A stretch of DNA of 42,845 nt from Acetobacteraceae bacterium (GTDB taxonomy: Bacteria; Pseudomonadota; Alphaproteobacteria; Acetobacterales; Acetobacteraceae): positions 1-42,845 of the forward strand of contig JALHQB010000045.1 in NCBI GenBank assembly GCA_022842185.1, written 5' to 3'. Shown here piece by piece: positions 1-8,094 of this stretch; the first letter of the stretch is position 1, and each line of letters begins with the position of its first letter. Below the pieces are notes generated by a model. The model was not told where the DNA came from. It did no database searches and saw nothing but the letters and a program-made list of their open reading frames with translations. The translations under genes and the position numbers were made by a program.

Positions 1-1011
1 GACGGCCCCCCGTCGCCGTGTCGCCTCGGCCAGCGCGTCGCGGGCCGTGCGGGCGAAGGCCGGCGGGCCGGCGGCGGATGCCAGCGCCGCGGCAATCCGC
101 CGCCGCTTCCAAAACGACATGCCGACGCAGACCGCGATGCGCCGATTGGCCGCTTCCTGGGCGCGCCAGGCGCCGAGCAGCGTGATCGCGTCCTCGATGG
201 CGATTGGTCGGGCGGTGACCGGGTCCGCGCAGCGGGCCGCGGCGGCGAGCGATGCCAAGGCGGCAAGCCCGTCGGGTTGCGGACCGCCGGGCGTGACGAC
301 CGGGACACCGGCGAGGGATGCGAGAAGCGCCGTCGGCCCGGGCAACGCATGCAGACGCGCCGCGGCGTCGATCAGTGTCCAGGGATCGAAGCGGTCGGGG
401 CGCGTGGCCGCCAACGTCGGGGCGGCGTCGGCGGGTGCCTCCGGCGTGCGGCAGGCGATGACGGGGCGCCCAGCGGCGGTCGCCACCGCGGCCGCGAACA
501 GCGTACGGGCCGCAAGGGCGGCGGCGGGATGGCACGGGTCGAGCACCAGCACCGCCTCCCCCGATGCGACCCGCAGGGCGGTCGCGCCGGGGTCCGGCAG
601 GCCGGGAGGGCCACCGATGCGGGCCTGGCGCAACAACGCGCGCAGCGCCTCGATCCGGGGCGCCACCGGGGCCGGCGTGGCGAGGGCCGCGGCGACGGGT
701 TCGGCGGCATCGGCGCCGAACAGGATGGCCGGCACCCGGCGCCCGCCGAAATCCGGTGGCGCGAATGGGCCGGCCGCCACGCGAAACACACCGCCCGCCC
801 AGGACGGCGGCACATCCATGGTGCAGGGCAGCATGAGACGGTCGCCGGGGATGGCGGCGGAAAGGGCGCGGCGCGGCATGCACGGCCAGAAAGCCGACAG
901 ATGGGGCCAGCGCCGCAACAGGCCGAGCGGCGCGAACAGTCGCGGGGTCGTGTTGCGAGCCAGGACGTAGATGCTCCGGTTGCAAATGCCGTCATATCCT
1001 CGCCCGCGCAT
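1..1011 (-). CDS. kpsC: KpsC-like capsule polysaccharide (Kdo linker) glycosyltransferase, partial
   Basis: Reading the complement from the ATG at 1011 gives an open frame of 337 codons that leaves the window at base 1, so the C-terminus is missing. The stretch DPVTARPIAIEDAITLLGAW, followed by NRRIAVCVGMSFWKRRRI (residues about 262-302), matches the linker between the two halves of KpsC, the cytoplasmic enzyme that builds the poly-Kdo linker of group 2 capsules. A motif of the GPTALLASLAGVPVVTPGG kind precedes it. The first half is poorly conserved: I do not see the EDGFLRSVGLG-like motif usual in KpsC. The length up to the WKR motif (about 300 residues) fits the first KpsC half. It is divergent from kpsMTED, which supports a capsule role. 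A GTG at 1035 is an alternative start. It could be a related capsule or lipid-carrier glycosyltransferase. Confidence 0.65.
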   Translation of the reverse strand, partial: MRGRGYDGICNRSIYVLARNTTPRLFAPLGLLRRWPHLSAFWPCMPRRALSAAIPGDRLMLPCTMDVPPSWAGGVFRVAAGPFAPPDFGGRRVPAILFGADAAEPVAAALATPAPVAPRIEALRALLRQARIGGPPGLPDPGATALRVASGEAVLVLDPCHPAAALAARTLFAAAVATAAGRPVIACRTPEAPADAAPTLAATRPDRFDPWTLIDAAARLHALPGPTALLASLAGVPVVTPGGPQPDGLAALASLAAAARCADPVTARPIAIEDAITLLGAWRAQEAANRRIAVCVGMSFWKRRRIAAALASAAGPPAFARTARDALAEATRRRGAV

Positions 1012-1072
1012 GCGAGTGAAGCGGCTGGGATACACCAATCGAATATGTAATCCGGGCTACAGTGTGTTGTTT

Positions 1073-1101
1073 TTGCGTAATTCGACTCGAAAGGCTAGCG
1101 T
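1073..1101 (+). promoter_or_regulatory. Candidate promoter of the kps export operon
   Basis: The spacer between the divergent kpsC-like gene and the lipoprotein gene (1012-1133) is more AT-rich than its surroundings. It contains TTGCGT at 1073-1078 and TAGCGT at 1096-1101, separated by 17 nt, about 32 nt before the lipoprotein ATG. This fits a sigma70-type promoter by spacing, but both hexamers are imperfect. An AT-rich patch (1040-1050) could serve the opposite strand. Confidence 0.25.
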
Positions 1102-1133
1102 ACCGCAGTAGCGAACCCAGAGGTGGCGGTCGG

Positions 1134-1511
1134 ATGACGTTGGGCTGGAATGGTGTTGGGCGTGGACCGGCGGCCGGCGTGATCGGCTGTGTTCTGCTGC
1201 TGGCCGGATGCGCGCAGACCAGCGACACCGCTGCCACAGGCGCGCCCGTGGTGCTGGCGCCGATCTCGGACCCGGTGGTGGCTTTCGCTGCGAATGCCGG
1301 GCCCGGGTCCCAGGAAACCGTGACGCTCCCTTCCACCGGCCAGACCGTGCAGTTGCGCCTGGTGCGCGCCTATGTGGCGGCCAGCGGCCAGGAATGCCGC
1401 GAAGTCCAGATGGGCACCGGCGGCGGATCCGCGACCCGGCTGCTGTGCAGCGCCGGCACCGGCTGGCGTGAGGCACGGCCGCTGATCCGCAGCGCGTCCG
1501 GCACCCCGTGA
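1134..1511 (+). CDS. Small lipoprotein at the head of the capsule export operon
   Basis: A 125-residue protein with a clear lipoprotein signal: hydrophobic stretch VIGCVLLLAGC with lipobox LAGC ending at Cys26, so it is probably anchored in a membrane facing the periplasm. The mature part is Thr/Ala/Gly-rich and then has a compact domain with two cysteines (SGQECREVQ and TRLLCSAGTGW). That pattern resembles the DVU3141 / 17-kDa surface-antigen-like small domains (family resemblance from memory, not searched). The ATG at 1134 is preferred over upstream starts because it places the signal sequence at the N-terminus and follows an AGAGGTGG purine stretch. The stop overlaps the GTG start of kpsM by 4 nt (GTGA), so the two are translationally coupled. 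A role in capsule assembly or anchoring is inference. Confidence 0.7.
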   Translation: MTLGWNGVGRGPAAGVIGCVLLLAGCAQTSDTAATGAPVVLAPISDPVVAFAANAGPGSQETVTLPSTGQTVQLRLVRAYVAASGQECREVQMGTGGGSATRLLCSAGTGWREARPLIRSASGTP

Positions 1512-2299
1512 GCGGATCCGGCTCCGAACCGCTACTGATCGACTGCGCGCGGCAGCAGGTCCGCGTCATCGGCGCGCTGATCGTGCGCGAGATGCATACC
1601 CGCTTCGGACGCCACCGCTTCGGCTATCTGTGGCTGTTCTTCGAACCGCTGCTGCTGGGGGCCATGATCGCCTTGATCCACGGCTTCCGCGGTGGTGACA
1701 GCGTACGCAACACCTTCGAGTTCTTCTCGATCGGCTACATCATGTTCTTCGCCTTCCGGGGCATGATCAACCGGGCGTCCAGCACCATCACGGCCAATCG
1801 CGGGCTGCTGTACCACCGGCAGGTGACGCTGCCGGACCTGTTCTATGCGCGCCACATCATCGAAGCCGTCGCCTGCACGGGTGTCATGGCGATCTTCACC
1901 ATCGCCGGCATCGCCCTGGGCGGGGAGCCGCCGGATTCCATCGTGAAGATGCTGTGCGCCCTGGGGCTGATGGTGCTGCTGGCGCAGGGGATCGCGTTGG
2001 TGGTGGGCGCCTTGACCAGCGAATGGGAAGCGCTCGACCGACTGGTGCATGCCATGTCGTACCTGATGCTGCCGTTCAGCGGGCTGTTCTTCATGGTGGA
2101 GTGGCTGCCCGAATGGATGCAGGCGATCATGCTGTGGGTCCCCACCGTCCATATCTTCGAGCTTCTGCGCGACGGCCAGTTCGGCGATCGATTCCGCGCA
2201 ACCTATGACCTGACCTATGTGGCATACTGGATCCTGGTGCCGCACCTTCTCGGCCTTGTGGGGTTGCGGCTGGCGCGGCAGCGGATCGGGCTGGAGTAG
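1508..2299 (+). CDS. kpsM: Capsule polysaccharide ABC transporter, permease KpsM
   Basis: This is the inner-membrane permease half of the ABC-2 type exporter that moves lipid-linked capsule polysaccharide out of the cytoplasm. The 263-residue length is typical. The N-terminal segment RVIGALIVREMHTRFGRHRFGYLWLFFEP is split here for clarity: VREMHTRFG followed by GYLWLFFEPL is the family hallmark. About six hydrophobic segments follow, including FFSIGYIMFFAFRGMI, ACTGVMAIFTIAGIAL and MLCALGLMVLLAQGIALVVG. The GTG start at 1508 overlaps the lipoprotein stop. KpsT follows after 6 nt. Neighbours kpsT, kpsE and kpsD complete the trans-envelope machine. Confidence 0.95.
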   Translation: MSGSGSEPLLIDCARQQVRVIGALIVREMHTRFGRHRFGYLWLFFEPLLLGAMIALIHGFRGGDSVRNTFEFFSIGYIMFFAFRGMINRASSTITANRGLLYHRQVTLPDLFYARHIIEAVACTGVMAIFTIAGIALGGEPPDSIVKMLCALGLMVLLAQGIALVVGALTSEWEALDRLVHAMSYLMLPFSGLFFMVEWLPEWMQAIMLWVPTVHIFELLRDGQFGDRFRATYDLTYVAYWILVPHLLGLVGLRLARQRIGLE

Positions 2300-2305
2300 G
2301 CGGCG

Positions 2306-2944
2306 ATGGCGCTCGAACTGATCGACGTCCACAAATCCTACCCGATGAATATCGGCCGCAAGCATGTGTTGCGCGGGGTCAACGCCACCTTCCGCCGGGG
2401 TGAACGCGTCGGCGTGCTGGGCCGCAACGGCACCGGCAAATCGACGCTGGTGCGCATGCTCGGCCGGATCGAGGCGCCGACGCGCGGCAAGATCCAATCC
2501 AGCATGTCGGTGTCCTGGCCGATCGGCTTGGCTGCCGGTTTCCAATCGGCCCTGTCGGGGGCCGATAATTGCCGCTTCATCGCCCGCATCTACGACCGGC
2601 CGGTGCAGGCGACTGTCGATTACGTCGAAAGCTTCGCCGAACTCGGCGAATATCTGAATATGCCGGTCAACACCTACTCCTCCGGCATGCGGTCCCGCCT
2701 GGGCCTGGCCATCTCGCTCGCGATCGATTTCGACTGCTTCCTGGTCGATGAGGCGCTCGCCGTCGGCGACACCAAGTTCGGCCGTGCCTTCGCCGCCCGC
2801 ATCCAGAATTCCGGGCTGATCATCGTGACGCACCAGCCATCCCTGGTCCGCCAGCTGTGCACCCGCGCGGCCGTGCTGGATCAGGGCACCCTCACATTCT
2901 ACGAAGACATCGATGAAGCTCTCGCCACCTACAATAGCCTTTGA
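2306..2944 (+). CDS. kpsT: Capsule polysaccharide ABC transporter, ATPase KpsT
   Basis: A 212-residue ATP-binding subunit pairing with KpsM to energise polysaccharide export. Walker A is GRNGTGKST (residues 39-47). The ABC signature is YSSGMRSRLG (125-134), and Walker B is DCFLVDE with the catalytic Glu at 150. The signature variant SSGMRSRL and the short length are typical of polysaccharide and teichoic-acid export ATPases. The 3' end overlaps the start of the KpsE gene by 32 nt, so expression is probably tightly coupled. Confidence 0.95.
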   Translation: MALELIDVHKSYPMNIGRKHVLRGVNATFRRGERVGVLGRNGTGKSTLVRMLGRIEAPTRGKIQSSMSVSWPIGLAAGFQSALSGADNCRFIARIYDRPVQATVDYVESFAELGEYLNMPVNTYSSGMRSRLGLAISLAIDFDCFLVDEALAVGDTKFGRAFAARIQNSGLIIVTHQPSLVRQLCTRAAVLDQGTLTFYEDIDEALATYNSL

Positions 2945-4106
2945 GGCACCCGCCCCCGAGGTCGAGCCGACATGGAGCGAAGCGGCACCGATTCCGCCGC
3001 CCAAGCCCAAGTCACGGCTGAAGCGCTTCCTGCGCCACCCCTTCACCTGGTGGGTGCTGGCGCCGACGCTGCTCGCGATCGTCTATTTCTACGGCTTCGC
3101 CAGTCCGCAATATGTCAGCGAGGCGCGCTTCGTCGTCCGCTCGCGCGCGGACGCGCCGCAACTGTCCCTGGGCAACATGATTTCAGCCGCGGTGGGCGGC
3201 GGTGGCACCTCGGCATCGGGGGAAGCCTATTCGGTGCGCGACTTCCTCACCTCCCACGACGCGGTGATGCGCACGCATGAACAGCTGGACCTGACGCGCA
3301 TCTGGGGCCGCGAAGATGCCGACATCATCGCCCGGTTGTGGAACGACGACCCAGAGCGGATGACCAAGTACTTCAACAGCATGGTCTCGGTTTCCTTCGA
3401 TAGTTCCACCGGCGTCGTCCTGCTGCGCGTCCGCAGCTTCTCGCCCGAGGATTCGAAGGCCATCGCCGACACGCTGCTCAGGCTGTCCGAACAGTTGATC
3501 AACAGCCTGTCCAGCCGCGCGCGCGAGGACGCGCTGCGCATCGCACGCCACGAGGTCGGCGTCGCGGAACGCCGCGTCCTCGACAGCCGCGACGCGCTGA
3601 CCCGGTTCCGCGAACAGCAGCATGAACTCGACAGCGCCGGGGCCGCGCAGGCCGCGATGCAGACCATGGGCCAGCTCGAAGGCACATTGACCGCCGCCCG
3701 TGCCGAGCTGCGCGAACGCGAAGCCTTCATGCGGCCCGACAACGTCGCCCTGCAGACCACGCGCAACCGGATCGCGGCGCTCGAGCACCAGATCACCGCC
3801 GAACGCGCCCGCCACACCCAGGGCGGCACCGGCCTGTCACAGCAGCTGGCCGGGTTCGAGCGCCTGATGCTGGAACGTGAATTCGCTGATCGCCAGCTCG
3901 CCTCCGCCACCGCCAGCCTCGAGACGGCGCGGATGGAGGCGCAGCGGCAGCAGATGTACCTGGCGCGCGTCGTCGAGCCGAACCTTGCCGTCCATCCCCT
4001 CTATCCGCGGAAACTCATCAGTGTCGCCAGTATCTTCCTCGGTCTCTGCGTGGCGTTCGGCATCGGTTGGCTGCTTGTCACGGGCATGCGCGAACATGCG
4101 GTCTGA
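2913..4106 (+). CDS. kpsE: Capsule export inner-membrane protein KpsE (polysaccharide co-polymerase family)
   Basis: A 397-residue protein with a proline-rich cytoplasmic N-terminus (PIPPPKPKSRLKRFLRHPF), a transmembrane segment at about 44-62, a large periplasmic part rich in predicted coiled coil (about 190-340, many Glu/Arg/Gln heptads), and a second transmembrane helix at about 367-390. This is the topology of KpsE/BexC/CtrB proteins, which bridge the KpsMT transporter and the outer-membrane channel. The motif FASPQYVSEARFVVRSR just after the first helix is characteristic. The start overlaps kpsT by 32 nt and the end overlaps the next gene by 11 nt. The basic, proline-rich cytoplasmic tail could contact KpsT or be a phosphorylation target of the kinase encoded downstream; that is speculation. 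Confidence 0.92.
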   Translation: MKLSPPTIAFEAPAPEVEPTWSEAAPIPPPKPKSRLKRFLRHPFTWWVLAPTLLAIVYFYGFASPQYVSEARFVVRSRADAPQLSLGNMISAAVGGGGTSASGEAYSVRDFLTSHDAVMRTHEQLDLTRIWGREDADIIARLWNDDPERMTKYFNSMVSVSFDSSTGVVLLRVRSFSPEDSKAIADTLLRLSEQLINSLSSRAREDALRIARHEVGVAERRVLDSRDALTRFREQQHELDSAGAAQAAMQTMGQLEGTLTAARAELREREAFMRPDNVALQTTRNRIAALEHQITAERARHTQGGTGLSQQLAGFERLMLEREFADRQLASATASLETARMEAQRQQMYLARVVEPNLAVHPLYPRKLISVASIFLGLCVAFGIGWLLVTGMREHAV

Positions 4107-5958
4107 CGCGTTGCGCGCCGCGGCGCTGCTGCTTCTGGCGGTTTTCGCGACCACCTTTCCGCATGTCGAAGCCGCGGCCCAAAGCCTTGGCAGCCGAGGC
4201 GCTCCCGCTGCGGGCGTGGTGCCCGGGATGCCTGGCGGGCTGCCAGGCTTTCCAAACCTGGGCCAGGGACAGTCGGGCCTGCCGCAAAGTCCCGTCTTGA
4301 CGCCATCCGGCGCGCCCGCGGCCCAGCCGCCTCCCGTGTTCGACCAGCGCAGCCTGGCCGACATTCCCGGCCAGGCGCGCGGCACCGAGCGCGTGGGCAG
4401 CGCGACGCAGGCCGAAGGCGGCCCGTCGCTGGTCGCGCCACTCGGCGACCAGGCGCGCATCAGTGGGCCCGCCACGGCTGTGTTCGGCGCATCGCTGTTC
4501 ACCGGGGCGGCGCAATCATCCTCCGACGCGCCGAACCCGAACTACATCCTGGCACCAGGCGACCGCGTATCGGTCCGCGCGTGGGGCGCGGTCGATTCCG
4601 AACTGGTCGGTCAGATCGATCCGGCGGGCAATCTCTTCCTGCCCAATATCGGTCCACTGCGGGTTGCCGGGGTGCGCGTGGGCGACCTCCAGCAGGTGGT
4701 CGAGGGTGAGGTCCGCAAGGTCTATACGTCCCAGGTTCAGGTCTATGCGACGGTGCTGTCCACCCAGCGCATCGGCGTCTTCGTGACCGGCTTCGTGCGC
4801 GCGCCCGGGCGCTATGCCGGCACCGCCTCTGACAGCGTGCTGGACTTCCTGGTGCGCGCCGGCGGCATCGACCCCGGCCGCGGGTCGTTCCGCGAGGTAG
4901 CGGTCAACCGCGGCGGCACGAATGTCGTGACCATCGACCTGTATCGCTTCCTGCTGCAGGGCAACCTGCCGATCCTGCGCCTCCAGGAAGGCGACACCAT
5001 CGTGGTCGGGCGCCAGCGCGCCATGATCGGCGCCGATGGCGCGGTGCGGAACAACTATCTGTTCGAAAGCACCAGCCGCACGGCGCTGACCGGGCGGGAC
5101 CTGATCGAACTGGCACGGCCGCTGCCGGCGGCAACCAACGCCGTCCTGCGCGGGGTGCGCGCCTCCCAGCCCTTCACGAGGTACATGCCGCTCGCGGAAC
5201 TGTCGCGGCAAACGCTGCAGGACCAGGACACCGTCACCTTCGTCGCCGACGTTGCCGCGCGTACCATCCGCGTGACGGTCGAAGGCAGCCGGCTGTATCC
5301 GTCGGTGCTGGTGGCGGACCGCGACATCACCTTCTGCCAGATGCTCGACCACATTGCGGTCGAACCGGGCCTCGCCAACACCGAAGGCGTCTTCCTGCTG
5401 CGCCCGTCGCTGGCGCTGCAACAGAAGCGGTCGATCGACGAGGCGCTGGACCGGCTGGAACGGCAGCTGTTCACCTCGCCGGCGCCGACCACCAGCGTCG
5501 GTGAGGCACGGTCGCAGGAAGCGGCGCTGATCACGCAATACATCTCCCGCGCGCGGCGGGTGCAGCCGGAAGGTCGCATCGTGTCGATGTCGGCCGCCGG
5601 CAGCTGTCTTCCGCTGCGGCTGGAAAATGGCGACATCATCGTCATCCCCGAACTGTCCAACACCGTGCTCGTGCAGGGGGAGGTCGTCTTCCCCCAGGCG
5701 GTGGTCTGGCGCCCGGGCATGAGCGTGGACGACCTGCTGGAATCCGCCGGCGGGCTGACGCCGCGCGGCAACCGCAGCACGCTGATGATCCGCAGGCCGT
5801 CGGGCCAGGCGATCCTCAACCCGCAGCAGGATCCGCGGCCGGGCGACGAATTGGTCGCGCTGCCCTACCTCGATCCGAAATATTGGCTGTTCGGACGTGA
5901 CCTGGTCACCGCCTTGTTCCAGGTGGCCCTCGCCGCTCGCGTCTTCATCAACAACTAG
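4096..5958 (+). CDS. kpsD: Polysaccharide export outer-membrane/periplasmic protein, KpsD/Wza-like (SLBB)
   Basis: The frame is open further upstream inside kpsE. The ATG at 4096 is the real start because it yields a good signal peptide (residues 1-30, hydrophobic core LRAAALLLLAVFATTF). The 620-residue product has a Pro/Gly-rich region, then the poly-export domain at about 147-225 (YILAPGDRVSVRAWG, DPAGNLFLPNIGPLRVAG), then SLBB beta-grasp repeats (VFVTGFVRAPGRY; VLVQGEVVFPQAVVWRPGMS). There is no lipobox cysteine, so it is KpsD-like rather than a Wza-type lipoprotein. The protein is expected to form the channel that carries capsule across the outer membrane. It overlaps kpsE by 11 nt; the phosphoesterase gene begins 5 nt after its stop. 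Confidence 0.9.
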   Translation: MRSDALRAAALLLLAVFATTFPHVEAAAQSLGSRGAPAAGVVPGMPGGLPGFPNLGQGQSGLPQSPVLTPSGAPAAQPPPVFDQRSLADIPGQARGTERVGSATQAEGGPSLVAPLGDQARISGPATAVFGASLFTGAAQSSSDAPNPNYILAPGDRVSVRAWGAVDSELVGQIDPAGNLFLPNIGPLRVAGVRVGDLQQVVEGEVRKVYTSQVQVYATVLSTQRIGVFVTGFVRAPGRYAGTASDSVLDFLVRAGGIDPGRGSFREVAVNRGGTNVVTIDLYRFLLQGNLPILRLQEGDTIVVGRQRAMIGADGAVRNNYLFESTSRTALTGRDLIELARPLPAATNAVLRGVRASQPFTRYMPLAELSRQTLQDQDTVTFVADVAARTIRVTVEGSRLYPSVLVADRDITFCQMLDHIAVEPGLANTEGVFLLRPSLALQQKRSIDEALDRLERQLFTSPAPTTSVGEARSQEAALITQYISRARRVQPEGRIVSMSAAGSCLPLRLENGDIIVIPELSNTVLVQGEVVFPQAVVWRPGMSVDDLLESAGGLTPRGNRSTLMIRRPSGQAILNPQQDPRPGDELVALPYLDPKYWLFGRDLVTALFQVALAARVFINN

Positions 5959-5963
5959 TCGCG

Positions 5964-6707
5964 ATGCGGATCGCGGTCTTCTCTGACGTCCACGGCAACC
6001 TCGAAGCGTTCCGCGCCTGTCTCGATCAGGCGCGGGCGCGCGCGGTGGATCGCATCGTCCTGCTCGGCGACCTCGTCGGCTACGGCGCCGACCCGGCCGC
6101 CGTGCTGGACCTCGCGATGGAGGAAGTCAGGCGCGGTGCGGTGGCGCTGCTCGGCAACCATGATGAAGCGGCGATCCTCGATGGGCCGTCCCGCATGAAC
6201 GACATGGCAGCGGCGGCCATCGCCTGGACGCGCGAGCAGCTCACCCCCGCCCATCGCGCCTTCATCGCCGGCCTGCCCTTGATGATCGAGGATGACGGGC
6301 TGCTGTTCGTCCACGCCGATGCCTCCGCCCCATCCCGCTGGCGCTATGTGACGGATGCCGAAGCCGCACGGCACTCCATGGAAGCCACCGGCGCCCACAC
6401 CACGGTCTGCGGCCATGTCCACAAGCCGGCCCTGTATGGCCTGGGCGACACCGGCAAGCTGACCGGATTCAGCCCGGTCGTCGGCGCGCCGATTCCGCTC
6501 GGGCGGGGCCGGTCCTGGCTGGCGGTCGCCGGAGCGGTCGGCCAGCCGCGCGATGGCGACCCGTCGGCGGCTTATCTGATGATCGACACGACGCCCCTGC
6601 AGGCAACCTGGCTGCGCGTGCCCTACGACGTCGCCACCGCGGCACGGAAGATCACGGATGCCGGCCTGCCGGCCGGACTTGCCGAACGCCTGTTCGTCGG
6701 CCGGTAG
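5964..6707 (+). CDS. Calcineurin-like metallophosphoesterase
   Basis: A 247-residue dinuclear-metal phosphoesterase. All metal-ligand blocks are present: SDVHGN (Asp8, His10), GDLVGYG (Asp36), GNHDE (Asn65, His66), FVHAD (His117) and GHVHKP (His151, His153). The GDLVGYGADP form is typical of a widespread bacterial subfamily of YfcE-like and protein-phosphatase-like enzymes whose substrates are mostly unknown. No signal peptide is visible, so it is probably cytoplasmic. It starts 5 nt after the exporter gene and ends 7 nt before the kinase gene, so it is in the same transcription unit as both. By context it could be the opposing phosphatase for the kinase (inference), or act on a nucleotide or sugar phosphate. 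Confidence 0.85.
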   Translation: MRIAVFSDVHGNLEAFRACLDQARARAVDRIVLLGDLVGYGADPAAVLDLAMEEVRRGAVALLGNHDEAAILDGPSRMNDMAAAAIAWTREQLTPAHRAFIAGLPLMIEDDGLLFVHADASAPSRWRYVTDAEAARHSMEATGAHTTVCGHVHKPALYGLGDTGKLTGFSPVVGAPIPLGRGRSWLAVAGAVGQPRDGDPSAAYLMIDTTPLQATWLRVPYDVATAARKITDAGLPAGLAERLFVGR

Positions 6708-6714
6708 GCGCGCC

Positions 6715-8094
6715 ATGCCGGCGCGCGGGATCGACGGCTTCACGGTGGCGGAGACGCTGCACGAAGGCGGCATGGCCATGCTGTACCGCGTCACCCGGCA
6801 TGACGACGATCCGCCCATGCTGATGAAGGTGCCGCGCCTGGGCGAAGGCGAGGACCCCGCGGCGATCGTCTCCTTCGAGATGGAGCAGATGATCATGCCC
6901 CGGCTGACCGGTGTGCATGTCCCGCGCTTCATCGCCATGGGCGGCTTCGAGGCGCATCCCTACATCGTCATGGAACGCATCCAGGGCAGCCCCCTGAGTG
7001 CGTTGCTGCGCGAAGCGCCGATGCCGGCCGAGGAGGTCGCGCGCCTGGGTGCGGCGATCGCCGATGCGCTGGACGACCTGCATCACCAGCATGTCGTCCA
7101 TCTGGACGTGAAGCCGGCCAATATCCTGTTCCGCGAGACCGGGGAGGCGGTGATGGTCGATTACGGCCTCGCCCATCACGAACAGATGCCCGACCTGATG
7201 CATGAGGAATTCCGCCTGCCCTACGGCACCACGCCGTATATGGCGCCGGAACAGGCGCTGGGCATCCGCAACGACCCGCGCAGCGACATCTTCGCGCTGG
7301 GCGCCGTGCTGTACCAATACGCCACCGCCGACCTGCCCTTCGGCGAACCGCAGCATCTGCGTGGCGTCAAGCACCGGCTGTGGCGCGACCCGGTGCCGCC
7401 GCGCCGCCGCCGACCCGCCATCCCACCCTGGCTGCAGGAGGTGATCCTGCGGTGCCTGGAGGTGAAACCGGACCGGCGCTATCCGACGGCGGCGCAGCTG
7501 GCCTTCGACCTGCGCCATCCCGACCAGGTTGTGCTGACCGAACGCGCGGCAAAGATGCGGCGCGACAGCTACCTGTCGGTCCTGCGCCGGCGGCTGCGTC
7601 CCGAAGGCGCCGAACCGCGGGCTTTCGCCACCGCGCGGCAGCTGCGCTCGGCGCCGATCGTGGCCGTGGCGATCGATTTCGCGCTGCATGATGAAGGGCT
7701 GGAGGGCGCGCTGCGCGAGCAGGTGACCCGCATGCTGGCAAACCGGCCGGGATCGCGACTGGCGTGCCTGAACGTATTGAAGACCACCCTGCTGGCAGGG
7801 GATGCCAAGCATGACGAGCAGGGACGCAGCCGGCATGTGCAGCGCCTGGTCGAACTGCGCCACTGGGCCCGCCCGACCGGCCTCGATGAAACGCGGCTGA
7901 CCTTCCATGTGTTGGAGGCGGCCGATGTCGCGGATGCCATCCTCGACTACGCCCGGGCAAACCGGGTGAACCACCTGGTGCTGGGCGCGCGGGCGGCCTC
8001 GCTGTCCCGGCGGCTGTTGGGCAGCGTGTCTGGCAAGGTGGCGGCCGAGGCGCCGTGCAATGTGACGGTGGTGCGGGTGAACCGGGGCGGTTAG
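6715..8094 (+). CDS. Hanks-type Ser/Thr protein kinase fused to a universal stress protein domain
   Basis: A 459-residue soluble protein. The kinase domain occupies about 5-270: beta3 Lys38 (MLMKVP), catalytic loop HLDVKPAN (Asp131, Lys133, Asn136), metal-binding DYG (Asp149), activation segment GTTPYMAPEQ and SDIFALG in the F helix. The HRD arginine is Leu, so this is a non-RD kinase, and DFG is DYG. The glycine loop is degenerate (LHEGGMAMLY). Residues about 313-455 form a USP-like domain (IVAVAIDFAL at the start) ending in LGARAASLSRRLLGS, close to the G-2x-G-9x-G(S/T) ATP-binding motif of UspA proteins. I see no transmembrane segment. The ATG at 6715 is chosen because the fold starts there and it follows the phosphoesterase stop by 7 nt. 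It is the last gene of the capsule export unit and probably regulates it. Confidence 0.88.
   Translation: MPARGIDGFTVAETLHEGGMAMLYRVTRHDDDPPMLMKVPRLGEGEDPAAIVSFEMEQMIMPRLTGVHVPRFIAMGGFEAHPYIVMERIQGSPLSALLREAPMPAEEVARLGAAIADALDDLHHQHVVHLDVKPANILFRETGEAVMVDYGLAHHEQMPDLMHEEFRLPYGTTPYMAPEQALGIRNDPRSDIFALGAVLYQYATADLPFGEPQHLRGVKHRLWRDPVPPRRRRPAIPPWLQEVILRCLEVKPDRRYPTAAQLAFDLRHPDQVVLTERAAKMRRDSYLSVLRRRLRPEGAEPRAFATARQLRSAPIVAVAIDFALHDEGLEGALREQVTRMLANRPGSRLACLNVLKTTLLAGDAKHDEQGRSRHVQRLVELRHWARPTGLDETRLTFHVLEAADVADAILDYARANRVNHLVLGARAASLSRRLLGSVSGKVAAEAPCNVTVVRVNRGG

Noticed and set aside
1532..3046. Long open frame on the minus strand opposite kpsM, kpsT and kpsE
   Set aside because: It is antisense to three clear genes, has low-complexity His/Gln/Asp/Arg-rich composition and no recognisable domain; GC-rich genomes create such shadows.
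3877..4095. Start of the KpsD-like gene 73 codons upstream
   Set aside because: That extension lies inside kpsE, is Pro/Arg/Ser-rich and would bury the signal peptide.
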